Shown here: piece by piece, positions 31,062 to 42,002 of the stretch
Numbering within the stretch: position 1 is the stretch's first letter
Layout: each line of letters opens with the position of its first letter
The notes under the pieces: model-generated
Seen by the model: only the letters and a program-made list of their open reading frames with translations
Databases searched by the model: none
What the model was told of the DNA's origin: nothing
Made by a program: the position numbers and the translations under genes
Source: Hyaloscypha bicolor E
Taxonomy: Eukaryota; Ascomycota; Leotiomycetes; Helotiales; Hyaloscyphaceae
Direction of reading: 5' to 3'
Assembly: GCF_002865645.1 (NCBI RefSeq)
Contig: NW_020194558.1
Coordinates: 2,260,014 to 2,324,013 of the forward strand
Length of the DNA stretch: 64,000 nt

Positions 31062-32217
31062 CGTGAAGGTTGTGGGAGAAGATCAACAGAGCTTGTGATT
31101 CGCTGCCTGGAGAATGTTTTGGGGAAGCTTGGGGATAAAACGGCCAACCGCAGCCGATGTTTGGGAAAGCTGTGCCGGCGGATCTGGATCCTGAAAGGAA
31201 GCCTTCTCCCGAATTTGTCCGGAAGAAAGATGGCACGAGGCTGTTTCCACTGCGAGGCGTGAAACAGGTTGGAGCTGGGGAGCTGGAGCTGTGGTCGTAT
31301 CAGAGCGAGTTTGAGATCTGATAAGCGATTTCACTAGCCGTGATTGTGCTGTATCAGCCAGCGAGCGTGGCGTGCGTGGCTAGAGCCTGTCACGCCCCAC
31401 GCCTGTGTTCCCGATACTGCAGGTCCTGGACTCCTGAGATCAGGACCTTCTGGCCATTGATTCTTTGGATCTTACAACCTCTCTTACATCTGCCTGTAGG
31501 AATGGAATGAGGATGCCAAGTGCCGACATGCGATAGAAGCTTTTACTGCCTTCTCGACTTGGGGATTTCGAGCCATCGGTTCGGAAGGGAACGCTTCAAG
31601 GCTTCAACCCTCTCAGGAGAACGCTTTGACTGCCATTTGGGACCTTGACCTGGGCTGGCGGAGCATAGTCCTTGACTGGGCGTGCCGTTAGACGTTACCC
31701 CTGTTCAAAAAGCCCTCGAAATCATCCCAGCCGTCACTTCTTCAACCCTGTACCCGCTCAATTTGTACATAACGCTCTCGAAGAACTCTTTCCTGATGTT
31801 CGCGCTCTCTCAACATCCTCCACCTACGACGATATACCTATCTCCAATTTTCTTTTCTTGAGTGTTGAGTGATTGTCTCAGCGGCCGCAAATCACGTATC
31901 TCGGACTCCGAAATTAGAACTTCGTGGCTTGCAGCCGTGATTTCCGAATCTGTTGATGACAAAGAACAATCACCTCAACCCAGAACCAGGAGCTGGCCTT
32001 CTGATCGCTACTTAATTATTGTGCATACCTGTCAGTACTGGCTGCCGACAGAGCGGAGGTGTGCTTATTCGCCACTCGTGCTCATTCTACGGACAAGTGA
32101 CATGCTGACGGCTATTTAGTCAATACGGATTACGAATTGGCTGGGTGATAAATTGTTCCAAGAGCCCTCCCACTCACGCCCAGCAGACTGCCGTGTGCAG
32201 TATCGAGTACATTCACG
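31062..32217. other. Divergent promoter region of CSN7 and the copper ATPase
   Basis: About 1.15 kb upstream of both genes. Short frames on either strand lack support. No recognised metal-response motif stands out to me. The leader just before 32218 contains several short upstream ATGs, for example at about 32101 and 32145. Confidence 0.45.
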
Positions 32218-35200
32218 ATGGCGCCTTCAAAATTAAAAGTCGCCCCCCGAAGTCCAACCTCGAAGCCTATGCTGCAAACACCGACAGCGCATATGGCCAC
32301 AACGACCCTGAAGGTTGGCGGCATGACCTGCGGAGCCTGCACGTCCGCGGTGGAGGCAGGCTTCAAAGGGGAAGACGGGGTCGGGAATGTGTCGGTCAGT
32401 CTGGTTATGGAGAGGGCCGTGGTGATTCATGATCCTCAAAAGATTGCGGCAGAGAGAATACAAGAAATTATCGAGGATCGAGGCTTTGAAGCGGAGGTAC
32501 TAGCCACAGATCTCCCCTCGCCAATGTTCAACAGAAGGGGCTATTTATACGATGAAAACGAGGACGGAACGGAAGAGGAGGAGGAGGAGGTGGAGGAGCT
32601 TTTTACAACAACAACATTAGCTGTGGAGGGTATGACATGCGGAGCGTGTACATCTGCGGTCGAAGGAGGATTCAAAGATATCGCTGGACTCAAGCACTTC
32701 AGCATATCGCTGTTGTCAGAAAGAGCGGTAGTGGAGCATGATGCGTCTCTCCTGAGTGCTGAGAAGATCGCTGAAATTATTGAGGATCGAGGCTTCGGGG
32801 CAACAATTGTGGAAAGCAGCATCGCAGCACCTTCCCGCAGTCTGAAGTCACGGCGGACCAGTGTTGGGAAGAGAGAAAAAGTGGCAACGACCACTGTTGC
32901 TGTTGGTGGAATGACCTGTGGGGCGTGCACTTCAGCGGTTGAAGGAGGATTCCCACAAAGTCTGGACGGCCTGATCCAGTTCAACATCAGCCTCTTGGCT
33001 GAGCGAGCAATCGTCGTCCACGACCGCTCGAAATTAACGCCCGAGCAGATTGCTGAGATCATCGAGGACAGAGGATTTGACGCTAAGATTCTCTCTACGC
33101 AACTGGGGAGCTTAAGTCAAAACTCAACAGCCGCAGTGGCCATGTTCAAGGTCTTTGGAGTAAGAGATGCAGCTGCCGCCACAGCACTGGAAGAGAAGTT
33201 GAAGTCGATGCCTGGTGTCAACTCAGCAACTATTAGTCTGTCAACATCGCGACTAAACATCTCCCACCAACCTAACATCGCTGGACTAAGAGCTCTTGTT
33301 GAGCTCATTGAAGCCCAGGGATATAATGCCCTTGTCGCCGACAATGATGACAACAATGCCCAACTGGAGTCATTGTCTAAGACGAAAGAAATCACAGAGT
33401 GGCGTAGAGCGTTCAAAACCTCTCTTGGCTTTGCCATTCCAGTTTTCCTCATCAGCATGGTCATCCCGATGATGTTACCGGCGCTCGATTTTGGGAGTTT
33501 GGTTGTTGTCTTTGAAGGTCTCTACCTCGGCGACATTGTTTGTTTGCTACTTACGATACCCGTCCAATTCGGTATTGGCAAGCGTTTCTACATCTCTGCA
33601 TATAATTCTATGAAACATGGGTCGCCAACCATGGATGTTCTCGTCGTGCTCGGAACATCTGCGGCATTCTTCTTCAGCGTTGCGGCAATGATTGTCTCCG
33701 TCCTAGCTCCTCCTCACACTCGGCCCAGCACTATCTTCGATACGAGCAGTATGCTCATCACCTTCATCACTCTTGGACGCTTCCTTGAGAATCGCGCGAA
33801 GGGACAGACCTCAAAGGCATTGTCAAGACTAATGTCACTTGCTCCATCTATGGCTACCATTTACGCTGATCCGATCGCGGCTGACAAGGCCGCGGAAGGG
33901 TGGGAAGTGGCAATTGGCTCAGGAAACGAACCAAAGTTGGAGTCTACCCAAGAAGGCAATGCAGCAGAGGAGAAGGTCATCCCCACTGAGCTCATTCAAG
34001 TTGGTGATATTGTCATCCTGAGACCTGGTGACAAAATCCCCGCTGATGGCACTGTCACTCGAGGGGAGACCTACGTCGATGAGAGCATGGTCACTGGAGA
34101 AGCGATGCCAGTTCAAAAACGGAAAGGCAGTCTCCTAATTGGAGGTACTGTTAATGGTACTGGCCGCGTGGACTTCCGCGTTACACGAGCCGGCAGAGAC
34201 ACACAACTCAGTCAAATCGTCAAGCTTGTCCAAGATGCGCAAACCACCAGAGCTCCGATTCAACGACTGGCCGATACGATCGCCGGGTATTTTGTCCCGA
34301 CAATTCTTCTCCTTGGGTTTCTGACTTTCGCAACCTGGATGGTTCTCAGTCACGTTCTTACTCATCCGCCAAAGATCTTCATTGACCAGGCGAGTGGTGG
34401 GAAGTTCATGGTCTGTGTGAAGCTATGTATATCAGTCATCGTCTTTGCTTGCCCTTGTGCTCTTGGTCTTGCCACCCCTACCGCTGTTATGGTTGGAACT
34501 GGAGTTGGTGCCGAGAATGGCATTTTGGTGAAAGGTGGTGCTGCATTGGAGACAACCACCAAAGTTACCCAAGTCGTACTCGACAAGACTGGCACCCTGA
34601 CCGTCGGGAAGATGAGCGTGGCTAGCTCCAATCTTGTACCTACCTGGCAAAACAACGAGTGGCGAAGGAAGCTGTGGTGGACAATTCTCGGTCTCGCTGA
34701 AATGGGCAGTGAGCATCCAATCGGAAAAGCTATCTTGGCTGCTGCAAAGGAAGAATTGGGTCTCGGTATTGAAGGCACCATTGACGGCAGCATTGGCGAT
34801 TTTGAAGCTGTTGTGGGCAAGGGCATCAACGCTCTCGTCGAGCCTGCTTCAAGCGCCGAGCAAGCACGATACCGCATCTTGATCGGGAGTGTCAAGTTCC
34901 TTCGAGACAACAACATCACGGTACCTCAAGAATCAATCGATGCTTCGGAAGAAGCAAATACCAAAGCAGCCGGATCCTCCAAAGCTGCATCGGCAGGGAC
35001 CACAAACATCTTCATCGCCATTGACGGAGCGTTCACCGGACATCTGTGCCTCGCAGATACCGTCAAGGACAGCGCCCGTGCGGCCATCGCTGCTCTCCAC
35101 CAGATGAAAATCAAAACTGCAATCGTGACCGGCGACCAACGGCCCGCCGCTCTCGCCGTTGCACGCATTGTCGGCATTCCCTCGAAGAATGTCCATGCCG

Positions 35201-35790
35201 GCGTAACACCGGATCAAAAGCAAGACATTATTCGTAAGCTCCAAAGTCAGGGAGAATGCGTCGCAATGGTTGGTGACGGCATCAACGACTCGCCAGCTTT
35301 GGCGACTGCCGATGTAGGCATTGCCATGGCCTCGGGCACAGACGTCGCTATGGAAGCTGCCGATATCGTATTGATGAGGCCAAACGATCTTATGGATATC
35401 CCAGCTTCCATCCAACTAGCCCGTGATATCTTTGGTCGTATAAAGCTCAATCTTGGTTGGGCTTGTGGGTACAACATCATTGGCCTTCCATTCGCAATGG
35501 GCTTCTTCTTGCCCTTTGGCTGGCATCTTCATCCTATGGCTGCAGGGGCTGCCATGGCAGGTAGCAGCGTCAGTGTTGTGGCGAGCAGTCTACTCCTGAA
35601 ATTTTGGAAACGGCCACGATGGATGGACGACGCGTTGGCATCGGAGAACGGCCAACTCAGAAGAAGAGGCAAGGGATGGGGTCTAGGTGGACTCGTAGGC
35701 AAAGCCACAGATATCGCCAGGGCTGTCACGGGCAGAAGGAGAAAGGAGGAAGACGGCTACGTGCCCTTGAATACCCTGGAAGCTGTGTAA
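32218..35790 (+). CDS. CCC2: P1B-type copper-transporting ATPase (Ccc2/ATP7 type)
   Basis: Uninterrupted frame of 1190 aa. It pumps Cu(I) from cytosol into the trans-Golgi to load secreted copper enzymes such as multicopper oxidases and laccases. Three N-terminal HMA modules each carry GMTCGACTSAVE (CxxC at residues ~38-41, 141-144 and 234-237). A fourth HMA-like segment (VFGVRDAAAATALEEKL) lacks the CxxC. Catalytic landmarks are TGEAMPV, the intramembrane CPC (FACPCALGLATPTA, ~745-747), phosphorylation motif DKTGT (~789), SEHPIGKA and GDGINDSPALA. Membrane helices include FLISMVIPMMLPALDFG and WACGYNIIGLPFAMGFFLPFG. Two CxxC domains are usual in yeast Ccc2, so three plus a degenerate one is somewhat expanded. 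Intronless, unlike most neighbours. Start is the ATG of MAPSKLKVAP. Confidence 0.96.
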   Translation: MAPSKLKVAPRSPTSKPMLQTPTAHMATTTLKVGGMTCGACTSAVEAGFKGEDGVGNVSVSLVMERAVVIHDPQKIAAERIQEIIEDRGFEAEVLATDLPSPMFNRRGYLYDENEDGTEEEEEEVEELFTTTTLAVEGMTCGACTSAVEGGFKDIAGLKHFSISLLSERAVVEHDASLLSAEKIAEIIEDRGFGATIVESSIAAPSRSLKSRRTSVGKREKVATTTVAVGGMTCGACTSAVEGGFPQSLDGLIQFNISLLAERAIVVHDRSKLTPEQIAEIIEDRGFDAKILSTQLGSLSQNSTAAVAMFKVFGVRDAAAATALEEKLKSMPGVNSATISLSTSRLNISHQPNIAGLRALVELIEAQGYNALVADNDDNNAQLESLSKTKEITEWRRAFKTSLGFAIPVFLISMVIPMMLPALDFGSLVVVFEGLYLGDIVCLLLTIPVQFGIGKRFYISAYNSMKHGSPTMDVLVVLGTSAAFFFSVAAMIVSVLAPPHTRPSTIFDTSSMLITFITLGRFLENRAKGQTSKALSRLMSLAPSMATIYADPIAADKAAEGWEVAIGSGNEPKLESTQEGNAAEEKVIPTELIQVGDIVILRPGDKIPADGTVTRGETYVDESMVTGEAMPVQKRKGSLLIGGTVNGTGRVDFRVTRAGRDTQLSQIVKLVQDAQTTRAPIQRLADTIAGYFVPTILLLGFLTFATWMVLSHVLTHPPKIFIDQASGGKFMVCVKLCISVIVFACPCALGLATPTAVMVGTGVGAENGILVKGGAALETTTKVTQVVLDKTGTLTVGKMSVASSNLVPTWQNNEWRRKLWWTILGLAEMGSEHPIGKAILAAAKEELGLGIEGTIDGSIGDFEAVVGKGINALVEPASSAEQARYRILIGSVKFLRDNNITVPQESIDASEEANTKAAGSSKAASAGTTNIFIAIDGAFTGHLCLADTVKDSARAAIAALHQMKIKTAIVTGDQRPAALAVARIVGIPSKNVHAGVTPDQKQDIIRKLQSQGECVAMVGDGINDSPALATADVGIAMASGTDVAMEAADIVLMRPNDLMDIPASIQLARDIFGRIKLNLGWACGYNIIGLPFAMGFFLPFGWHLHPMAAGAAMAGSSVSVVASSLLLKFWKRPRWMDDALASENGQLRRRGKGWGLGGLVGKATDIARAVTGRRRKEEDGYVPLNTLEAV

Positions 35791-36825
35791 ACTTTCCCTT
35801 TGTCCTTTTGGAATTTGTTTTTGCTGTTCTTTAGCGTGCATAGGTGTCACTGAGCTTGGATGTAAATTCGGGACGAAAATATCTTGACAATATATCCGAC
35901 TGCATATTTTGATACATACCCCGGGACTCAGCCCCCGTGACGCGCATGTTTCCTAATCTTCTCCTCTCCCCGTTCTTCATCTGACACTCATGACGAAATG
36001 CAAAAAGTGAAAGATTCACATGTTACATATTCTTTATTGTCATCAACCCCTCCATCGGATTGCCGTGCAGAAAGGATGAACCCTCACAAGCCAAAATCTA
36101 TTGAATTTAAAGACTGCTGACTATGGGAGCACGTTGTAACGTCCGAGGACGTGTGTAAGAAGGGCCCAGGGCATGGACCGAGCTCTTCGGGAGCTTTGCC
36201 GGGCGGCTTCTTCTCGGCGGGTCGGTGTCGCTCTCTTTTTGGACACCAACCGTTTCCACTTCCCCTTAACAGCTCGATTATAGAGCTTCTTTTGGCATGA
36301 CCCGAGGGTTCGCTCCGAGTGGGGCCGGTCAGATGCGCCATAGCCCCCCGGTAAAGGGGAGCCACCCATCTCATAAACTCTCCGCACTGTCCGCAGGTTC
36401 CTGAACCTTATCGGGCGACCGCAGAGAGTGACGAGGTAAGGGGACCAAATGCGAGATGAGGTTCACGCACGCTGATGGTTTGCAGAAGTGGGGTGGGCAT
36501 GTTGCTCAACGCATCGAATCCGAGTTGATTCGAACTCGGAATCAGCCATACGAGCTCTCGAAATAGTTAAAAGAAGATGGCTTCTCTGCTTGTGGACGGG
36601 GGTGGGCTTCGGAGTTGCGAGCTCGAAAGAGCTTGGAGGAATCTCTGTCGGTATCGAAGCAAGACATCGCACGATTTGATCCACTTCAATGTCGTGATTC
36701 CAGAGGGGAGTACAAAGACGTTCCCTCCTCCCGGCTCATGGGGAGTTTCCTTCTGTAGAACTCTCGTTCCCAGTCATTCTTTTTGCATACTTAATTTTCC
36801 TCTCTTAATATATTAATTCCTCAGG
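35791..36825. other. Intergenic, includes a GC-rich structured block
   Basis: About 1 kb between two forward genes. The first ~300 bp is the 3' flank of the copper ATPase gene. At about 36095-36480 lies a GC-rich block with many short inverted repeats, annotated separately. The last ~250 bp is the promoter of the secreted-protein gene, ending in an AT-rich leader directly before the ATG at 36826. Confidence 0.5.
36095..36480 (-). ncRNA. Candidate structured non-coding RNA, class not identified
   Basis: This ~385-bp block is far more GC-rich than its surroundings and full of short perfect stems. Examples are AGCTC-TTCG-GGAGCT with a UUCG-type tetraloop (about 36181), ACGTCC-GA-GGACGT (about 36139), AGGTTC-CT-GAACCT (about 36395), and ACTCT pairing with AGAGT about 45 bases later. 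On the minus strand there is no internal run of four or more Ts until TTTT near 36092-36095, which would suit Pol III termination. The plus strand has internal T runs. Short frames across it show no protein signature. I compared it mentally with RNase P, RNase MRP, SRP, U1-U6 and U3 RNA signatures and found no convincing match. Strand and ends are inferred. It could also be an old repeat. Confidence 0.35.
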
Positions 36826-38315
36826 ATGAAGTACAGCTCTGGTCTTGTAGCCATTGTGGCTGCTGCGTCTGTTCTTGCGGATGAAGAGACATGTACTTTT
36901 CACCCTGTCGAGGCCGTTGATGCGCCAATTGTAGCGCCAGTTGTGAATACTACCACAGTGCCCCTCACTTCAGCAAACAGCACGAATCTGTTTTCTCCTA
37001 TTTTTGCGCCGGGGATCGATCGCCACGATATTACTCATGTCGTTCCTCAAGCCAATGTGTCGCTTTACTATGGATCCAACCTCAATGCTTCAGCGAGCGT
37101 CAATATCAGCCATACGATGAAGTACCCAACGATTATTCTTGAACAAATTGCCTCGATCATCAGTGTAGACTGCTCAGATACCTCGGTGGCTATGACTTTC
37201 AACAACTCGATTGTGTTTGCAACTACGCAAGCTGCTTGGATTGCCGATGGAACTATGGTGTTCGTCACGAACCATTTGGGAGATTGTGACCCTGTTTTGG
37301 AGAGAAGCTTCTTTCTTTCAAGCAGTTTGAGCTTCGACAATACGACTCTGACCGCCACTGCTAGCTCCATGAAGGCCAACATCTCCAGCACTGCTGGTAA
37401 GTCTGTCTCGAGCAGAACTGGGAATTATACTGACAACAATTAGCTGCCACCGAAATCTCATTTGGCAATATCCCCACCACTGATCTTGCCAAACGCGCCT
37501 TCACGACCACTCTGGACCCAACCTACTCTCTCAACACTGCCATCGCTTTGCCTGCTGATACTACCCTCTACTCGAACTCACCTTACCTTACCGTAACTGC
37601 TGATAAGGCATCCTTTGCCTCAAACGTAACCTTTTCCGGTTACCTCAAGTACAACTGGCTCACGTTCAGCTTGAGCGACTTGTACTTCGACATCGATGTC
37701 GGCTTCAGCTCGACCCTTGAGCTCACGGCCGATATTGCAGCCTCCTACAACAACACCTTCAAATACTCACCAACTTCTCTCTTCTACGGCCTCACCGTCC
37801 CTGGCATCCTCACTCTCGGCCCCGAGCTCATCTTCGCCGTCGATGCCGAAGTCTATGCCTCAGCAAAAACAACCCTGACCACCGAGGTCCAAGTTGGTCT
37901 CGCAGACGGAAATGTGCACGTCGATCTCCTCGACAAGTCCAACACCGCTACCTCAGGCTGGGTCCCAACCTACAACGCCAGTGCCAACATCTCAGGCATA
38001 GCTGAAGCACAGCTCAATCCTACCGCTTCCCTGACCGTCGAGATCGCGATCAGTATTTTCGGCGGCCTGATCGACCTTTCCACCGGCTTGACCGCCAGCC
38101 CAGGTTTCACGAATGACTTCATCTTGACTGCTGCTGAGGGCTTGGATCTGACTGGATACGAAGCCTTGACGAACGGTACGACGTGTAAGAATGGGTTGGC
38201 GATCGATAGCGAGTTTGTGTTTGATTTAGTGGCGTTTGCTACAGAGTGGTATTCGACGAAGCTATATTCCGTTGATCTCCCGATTTTGAAGAAGTGCTTC
38301 GAGTTCACTACTTAG
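36826..38315 (+). CDS. Secreted DUF7029/DUF7223-type protein
   Basis: Two exons, 36826-37396 and 37444-38315, with a 47-nt intron, encode 480 aa. MKYSSGLVAIVAAASVLA is a clear signal peptide. The first half (VPQANVSLYYGSNLNASASV, KYPTIILEQIASIISVDC, LSFDNTTLTAT) and second half (SPYLTVTADKASFASNVTFSG, VPGILTLGPELIF, ISIFGGLIDLSTGL, ATEWYSTKLYSVDLP) match what I recall of fungal DUF7029 and DUF7223. Many N-x-S/T sites predict heavy N-glycosylation and there is no membrane anchor. The Lys-Arg at ..DLAKRAF between the halves is a possible Kex2-type cleavage site, which could release the C-terminal beta-rich domain. Function unknown; extracellular or cell-wall location is inferred. Confidence 0.8.
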
Positions 38316-38978
38316 ATTATCGATGGATGGATAAAGAGTGAGATGGTATTTCGAGTGGAAAGAACTAATATCATGGAGATGAAAAGACGAATTTTCTTTG
38401 GGTTTGGTCATGAAGCGGCTTTTTATATGGAAGTGCTAGAAATAGTAACAGATGAAGCTCTGCAGTAGAAAGTGCTCCCCATGGTGATGTGCGGTGAATG
38501 GACGGCTTTGCCAAGGGTTTCTGTAGGCGCCCAAGTTCCTGACCAAAATGAGGCTCGAGGATCTTTGGTTGTGGCTGAATATCGCAGTCCAGAAATGCGA
38601 CCAATGCCCGCATGGACTCATAATCCTTCGCCCCAACGTCTATTAATATATCACAATACAGCTAGGCCTGGCCCTTTTTTCATCCAACCAGATGTTAGCT
38701 TGAAGGAATGAGTGGTTGTCAAAGTGTGTTTTATATAAAACTTTTTTTTTTGGCTACTCTGTAAGCAGCAGTCTGCACAAAAATATCAAAAGGCTAGGCC
38801 TCCCCTTGCGGAACACAAGGCTATAGACACGTATTTAAAACCTCCATCATGCCTTTAAAATCGAGTATTGTCAAAGGTTATGAAAATTCGAGAGCCCTTG
38901 TCAAAGACATTCTTGTACAGTAGCCTCAGCCTGCTATCTACCCCCAGATCTACTTCTGTCATCGCGAATATCGCCAAA
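38316..38978. other. Intergenic between two tandem secreted-protein genes
   Basis: About 660 bp, AT-leaning. GCTAGGCCT occurs twice in direct orientation (about 38661 and 38793) with a poly-T run between. Short frames have no support. The final ~120 bp is the leader of the next secreted-protein gene. Confidence 0.5.
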
Positions 38979-40257
38979 ATGACAGCCCGCTCCTTTTCAC
39001 TCCTTCTTCTGGCTACACTTGCGCATGGACAACTCGTACCTACTGCTTTCTCCAGCAATACTGGTGCCTGCGACTCGCCATTCGTCACAGATTGCCTTGC
39101 GCTGCGCGCGCGATTACAAGGCTCTGACAATTCCACCTTCCAAATTCTTCACGACACTTGGACACCCATCAATTCTTACGCCGACTGTGCGTTGTCAGTC
39201 CTCTGGCCCCAGAACGTCGGAGAAGGCTGGCTATCTCCCACTTACAGCATAGCCGCCGACGCGCTTGATGTTATGATGGATTTCGGATTGGATGATAACA
39301 CCATCTCGGGGGTACTTGCCCGAACTGATATGGATTCAGACCAACAGCCAATTTACTGGGCCTTGACTGGTGCCTACACGGACAATGGTAAGCCGCCTCT
39401 CCTTATTTCAATTGAAAGGTCTGTCCTCCTGGTCATAACTAGAGACTTTAAAGTTTCACATGTATGCCTAATGATGCTCAGAGTAACGATCCTTTTGCAG
39501 ATACATACTGACTCACATGTTGATAGACTCGTGGCAAGCGAGCTTTGAAGAATGCCTCAGCGGTGCTCAGAGCTCTTTCACTGAAGCACCAGGTGCTGTG
39601 GTCGATACCTCTATTACCCCAGATCCAGCTTCACTGGATGAGTTTGAAGCTGCTTTAAACCAGAACCAGCGTCGGTCCGGTTCTGTCAAATCGACAAGAG
39701 ACAAGAAAGAGGCCCTTGCCCGCAGAGCCATCACAACACAGCCAACGTGTAATCAAGTCTACGTCAATTTTGGAACAGACAACCACTACAGATGCATTTG
39801 CAACAATCGCCAGTATGACCTCTTCTGTGATTACAGATCTTCAGCATCTGAACCTAATTGGACCGAAAATCTTCGCCAGGCAGCTATTCTAGATCTTTCC
39901 ACTTCTGTGAGCTCCATGTGGACTTCCAACACTATCCAACCCGGTGCATCCTACAGCTCCAACCCGCTCGGTGCAGTGCTGTATACGGGTACTTCCGGTT
40001 CGACAGATCGCGTCCACGTCCCAGATCCGGATGGAAATGAATGCTGTTCGTACTTGTTGTATGCATATTGCGCTTCTTCTCATGGTCCAACAGGTCGTAG
40101 TGACTTTGTGAGCGGATATGGAATGTGCCAGCCTTCCTATACCCATGAGTATACATACAGCGTCAACGAAGCTTTCAACGAGTACCCCGGTGGAGGACCC
40201 GGGCCAAGCAATCCAAAGAGCAGTCCCAGGGTCGGAAGACTTCCGGGTGAGCTTTGA
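38979..40257 (+). CDS. Cysteine-containing secreted protein, unknown family
   Basis: Two exons, 38979-39387 and 39527-40257, encode 379 aa. The start MTARSFSLLLLATLAHGQL is a signal peptide; an in-frame extension upstream would bury it, so this ATG is preferred. The intron is 139 nt, longer than usual here, and could hide a small alternative acceptor (TTTTGCAG at about 39493-39500). The N-terminal domain (CDSPFVTDCLALRARLQ..., SCADCALSV-like YADCALSVLWPQNVGEGW) and the C-terminal domain (CNQVYVNFGTDNHYRCICN, NECCSYLLYAYCASSHGPTGRSDF) each carry several Cys, likely disulfide-bonded. A Glu/Lys/Arg linker with KKEALARRA between them could be a processing site. I do not recognise the family. Extracellular, possibly host- or competitor-facing; inference only. 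Confidence 0.7.
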
Positions 40258-41751
40258 GAATCTGTCCGAGCGCTTCTTGCCTCTGCCCACACAATATAAG
40301 TCGACCGGACAAGGTTCATAAGCAAAGCAGCGCATTGTGTTCTTCAAGCTTTGGCTTTTTTCTTGTAGAGATTCTATAGATATCGCACCCAGGCAATCCA
40401 TTTTGGTACATGCCGACTACTGAGTGATAATGAAGTATCGTATGCCCAGTGAGCAGGAGTGCGCAAATCGGCGGAGAATTTTTTGTGTCAAATATGGCGC
40501 TGACGCTGAAGTATCGTTTGACAAGCTCGATTTTGATCACAAACATTGGTCGTGTTAAGGTAGATAAAACTGGGATCCCACCCTTGCCTATATCTTGTCA
40601 AGAAGTAGGTGGTAAAAGAGACTAAAGGATTGGGTATTAGCGGGCCTTAGTTTATATAGAACGGCTAGAACCTACTTTAGTTACCACCTGGCTTTCGTGC
40701 TATAACTTCTGATGTTCCGCTTACTAGTTCAACCCTCGCTATGTGGAAAGGTTTTTGTTATCGGAATTTTATTTAACATTTTATATAGCTACTATTTATA
40801 ATAAAGCCCACTTGCTTTTAGAAACAGCTACTACGTTAATAAACATCATTTCTCTTTTATATATGTTTCTATTAACTGAGCTAGAAGAGAGGTGTAGGGA
40901 GTTCTGTACTTATATACTATCGTGGATTACACTCCATTCTTCCACTCTTGCTAGAATGTTCTTTATCGGGCGGGTCATATGCCACACATTCCAGTTTTGT
41001 GGTCAGTGGCTCACAGGCTATGGACCATGCAGCTAAACGCTGTGGTCATTGAGTCCTCATGTTCGAAGAAGAGAAAACTCTAGGTATTGGAGAGATCGCT
41101 TGACCATAGTGAAACAAGCATTTGACGATCGGGAACTGCATACCATATCTCAGTAGTAGTATAATAATCGAAATAGAGTACAGTGGTATACCTTTTACAT
41201 TGCCGTTATAGTACTTTTGCTTACGATTGTCTTCGGGCATACTTTAGTCGGTGATAGCAGTGGTGTAGGCATGGGCAGCCGTCAAGGTATGCATTAAAGC
41301 GATAGCGTTATATGGGCTTCTGAAAGTTCGACTGGGAAAGAACGACGGTGCACAAAGGTCATTGAAACTCGAGAAGTGGCATTGTGGAAGCGCGGACTGT
41401 AGGGAATTTTGGAAAAGAAGCTCGAGGAGGGGATACTGACCTCTCTGTAAATACTTGTAAAACTTGGAGATTACAGAAGCAGATACGAAATACCAAACAG
41501 ACAACAGAAGCGAAGGAACTTGTGAGACACATTGAATCCAGGGATCTTTTTAACAATGTTCCCGTAAACGGGAGTTCGTCACAGTTCGTCATTGATCGGC
41601 ATATTCATCCAATTTCTCTAATCCCATCTTTGCAACGTGCACATACGTGCGGCCCTCGCTCTCCATGTAACCCTTATCGGTCAATTATATTCACATTAGC
41701 ACCACTCCTCCCAGGGGGTGCAGAGACAGGGTGCAGAGACGAGGGCTGGTA
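40258..41751. other. Gene-poor AT-rich stretch
   Basis: About 1.5 kb with no supported gene; many stops in all frames. An imperfect inverted repeat (GGTGGTAA...CTAAAG near 40608-40634 against CTTTAGTTACCACC near 40675-40688) may be a relic of a small element. It marks the beginning of the accessory region. Confidence 0.5.
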
Positions 41752-42002
41752 CTTGTGAACAGTGTGCGAAAAATTAATTACATTAATCAAATTAATTATG
41801 ACTATTCATAAATAAGTTAATTAGAATATGATTAACGTAATACTTAGAAATTTGATTCGATTAGAATAACTAATCATGAATATTCATGATTAGCTTAATT
41901 AATTCGTGAATAGAATATGATTAATGAGAATATTTCATGAATAGATTAGATTAATAGCCATTAATCTAATTTAATCTATTCATTTCTCACACTGCTTGTG
42001 AA
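41752..42002. mobile_element. hAT-like MITE with 8-bp target-site duplication
   Basis: A 235-bp AT-rich element occupies 41760-41994. Its ends are inverted copies: left CAGTGTGCGAAA, right (reverse complement) CAGTGTGAGAAA, with weaker complementarity continuing inward. It is flanked on both sides by the identical octamer CTTGTGAA (41752-41759 and 41995-42002). The CA-starting TIR and 8-bp duplication are the hallmarks of the hAT superfamily. The interior is palindrome-rich, including the perfect 24-bp palindrome CTAATCATGAAT|ATTCATGATTAG at 41870-41893, and encodes nothing, so it is non-autonomous. Confidence 0.85.

Noticed and set aside
34362..34919. 185-codon minus-strand frame inside the copper ATPase gene
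   Set aside because: Antisense to highly conserved P-type ATPase motifs (CPC, DKTGT); no independent start or domain.
40600..40690. Imperfect inverted repeat GGTGGTAA.../...TTACCACC
   Set aside because: Arms too short and gapped, no target-site duplication; not strong enough to call an element.
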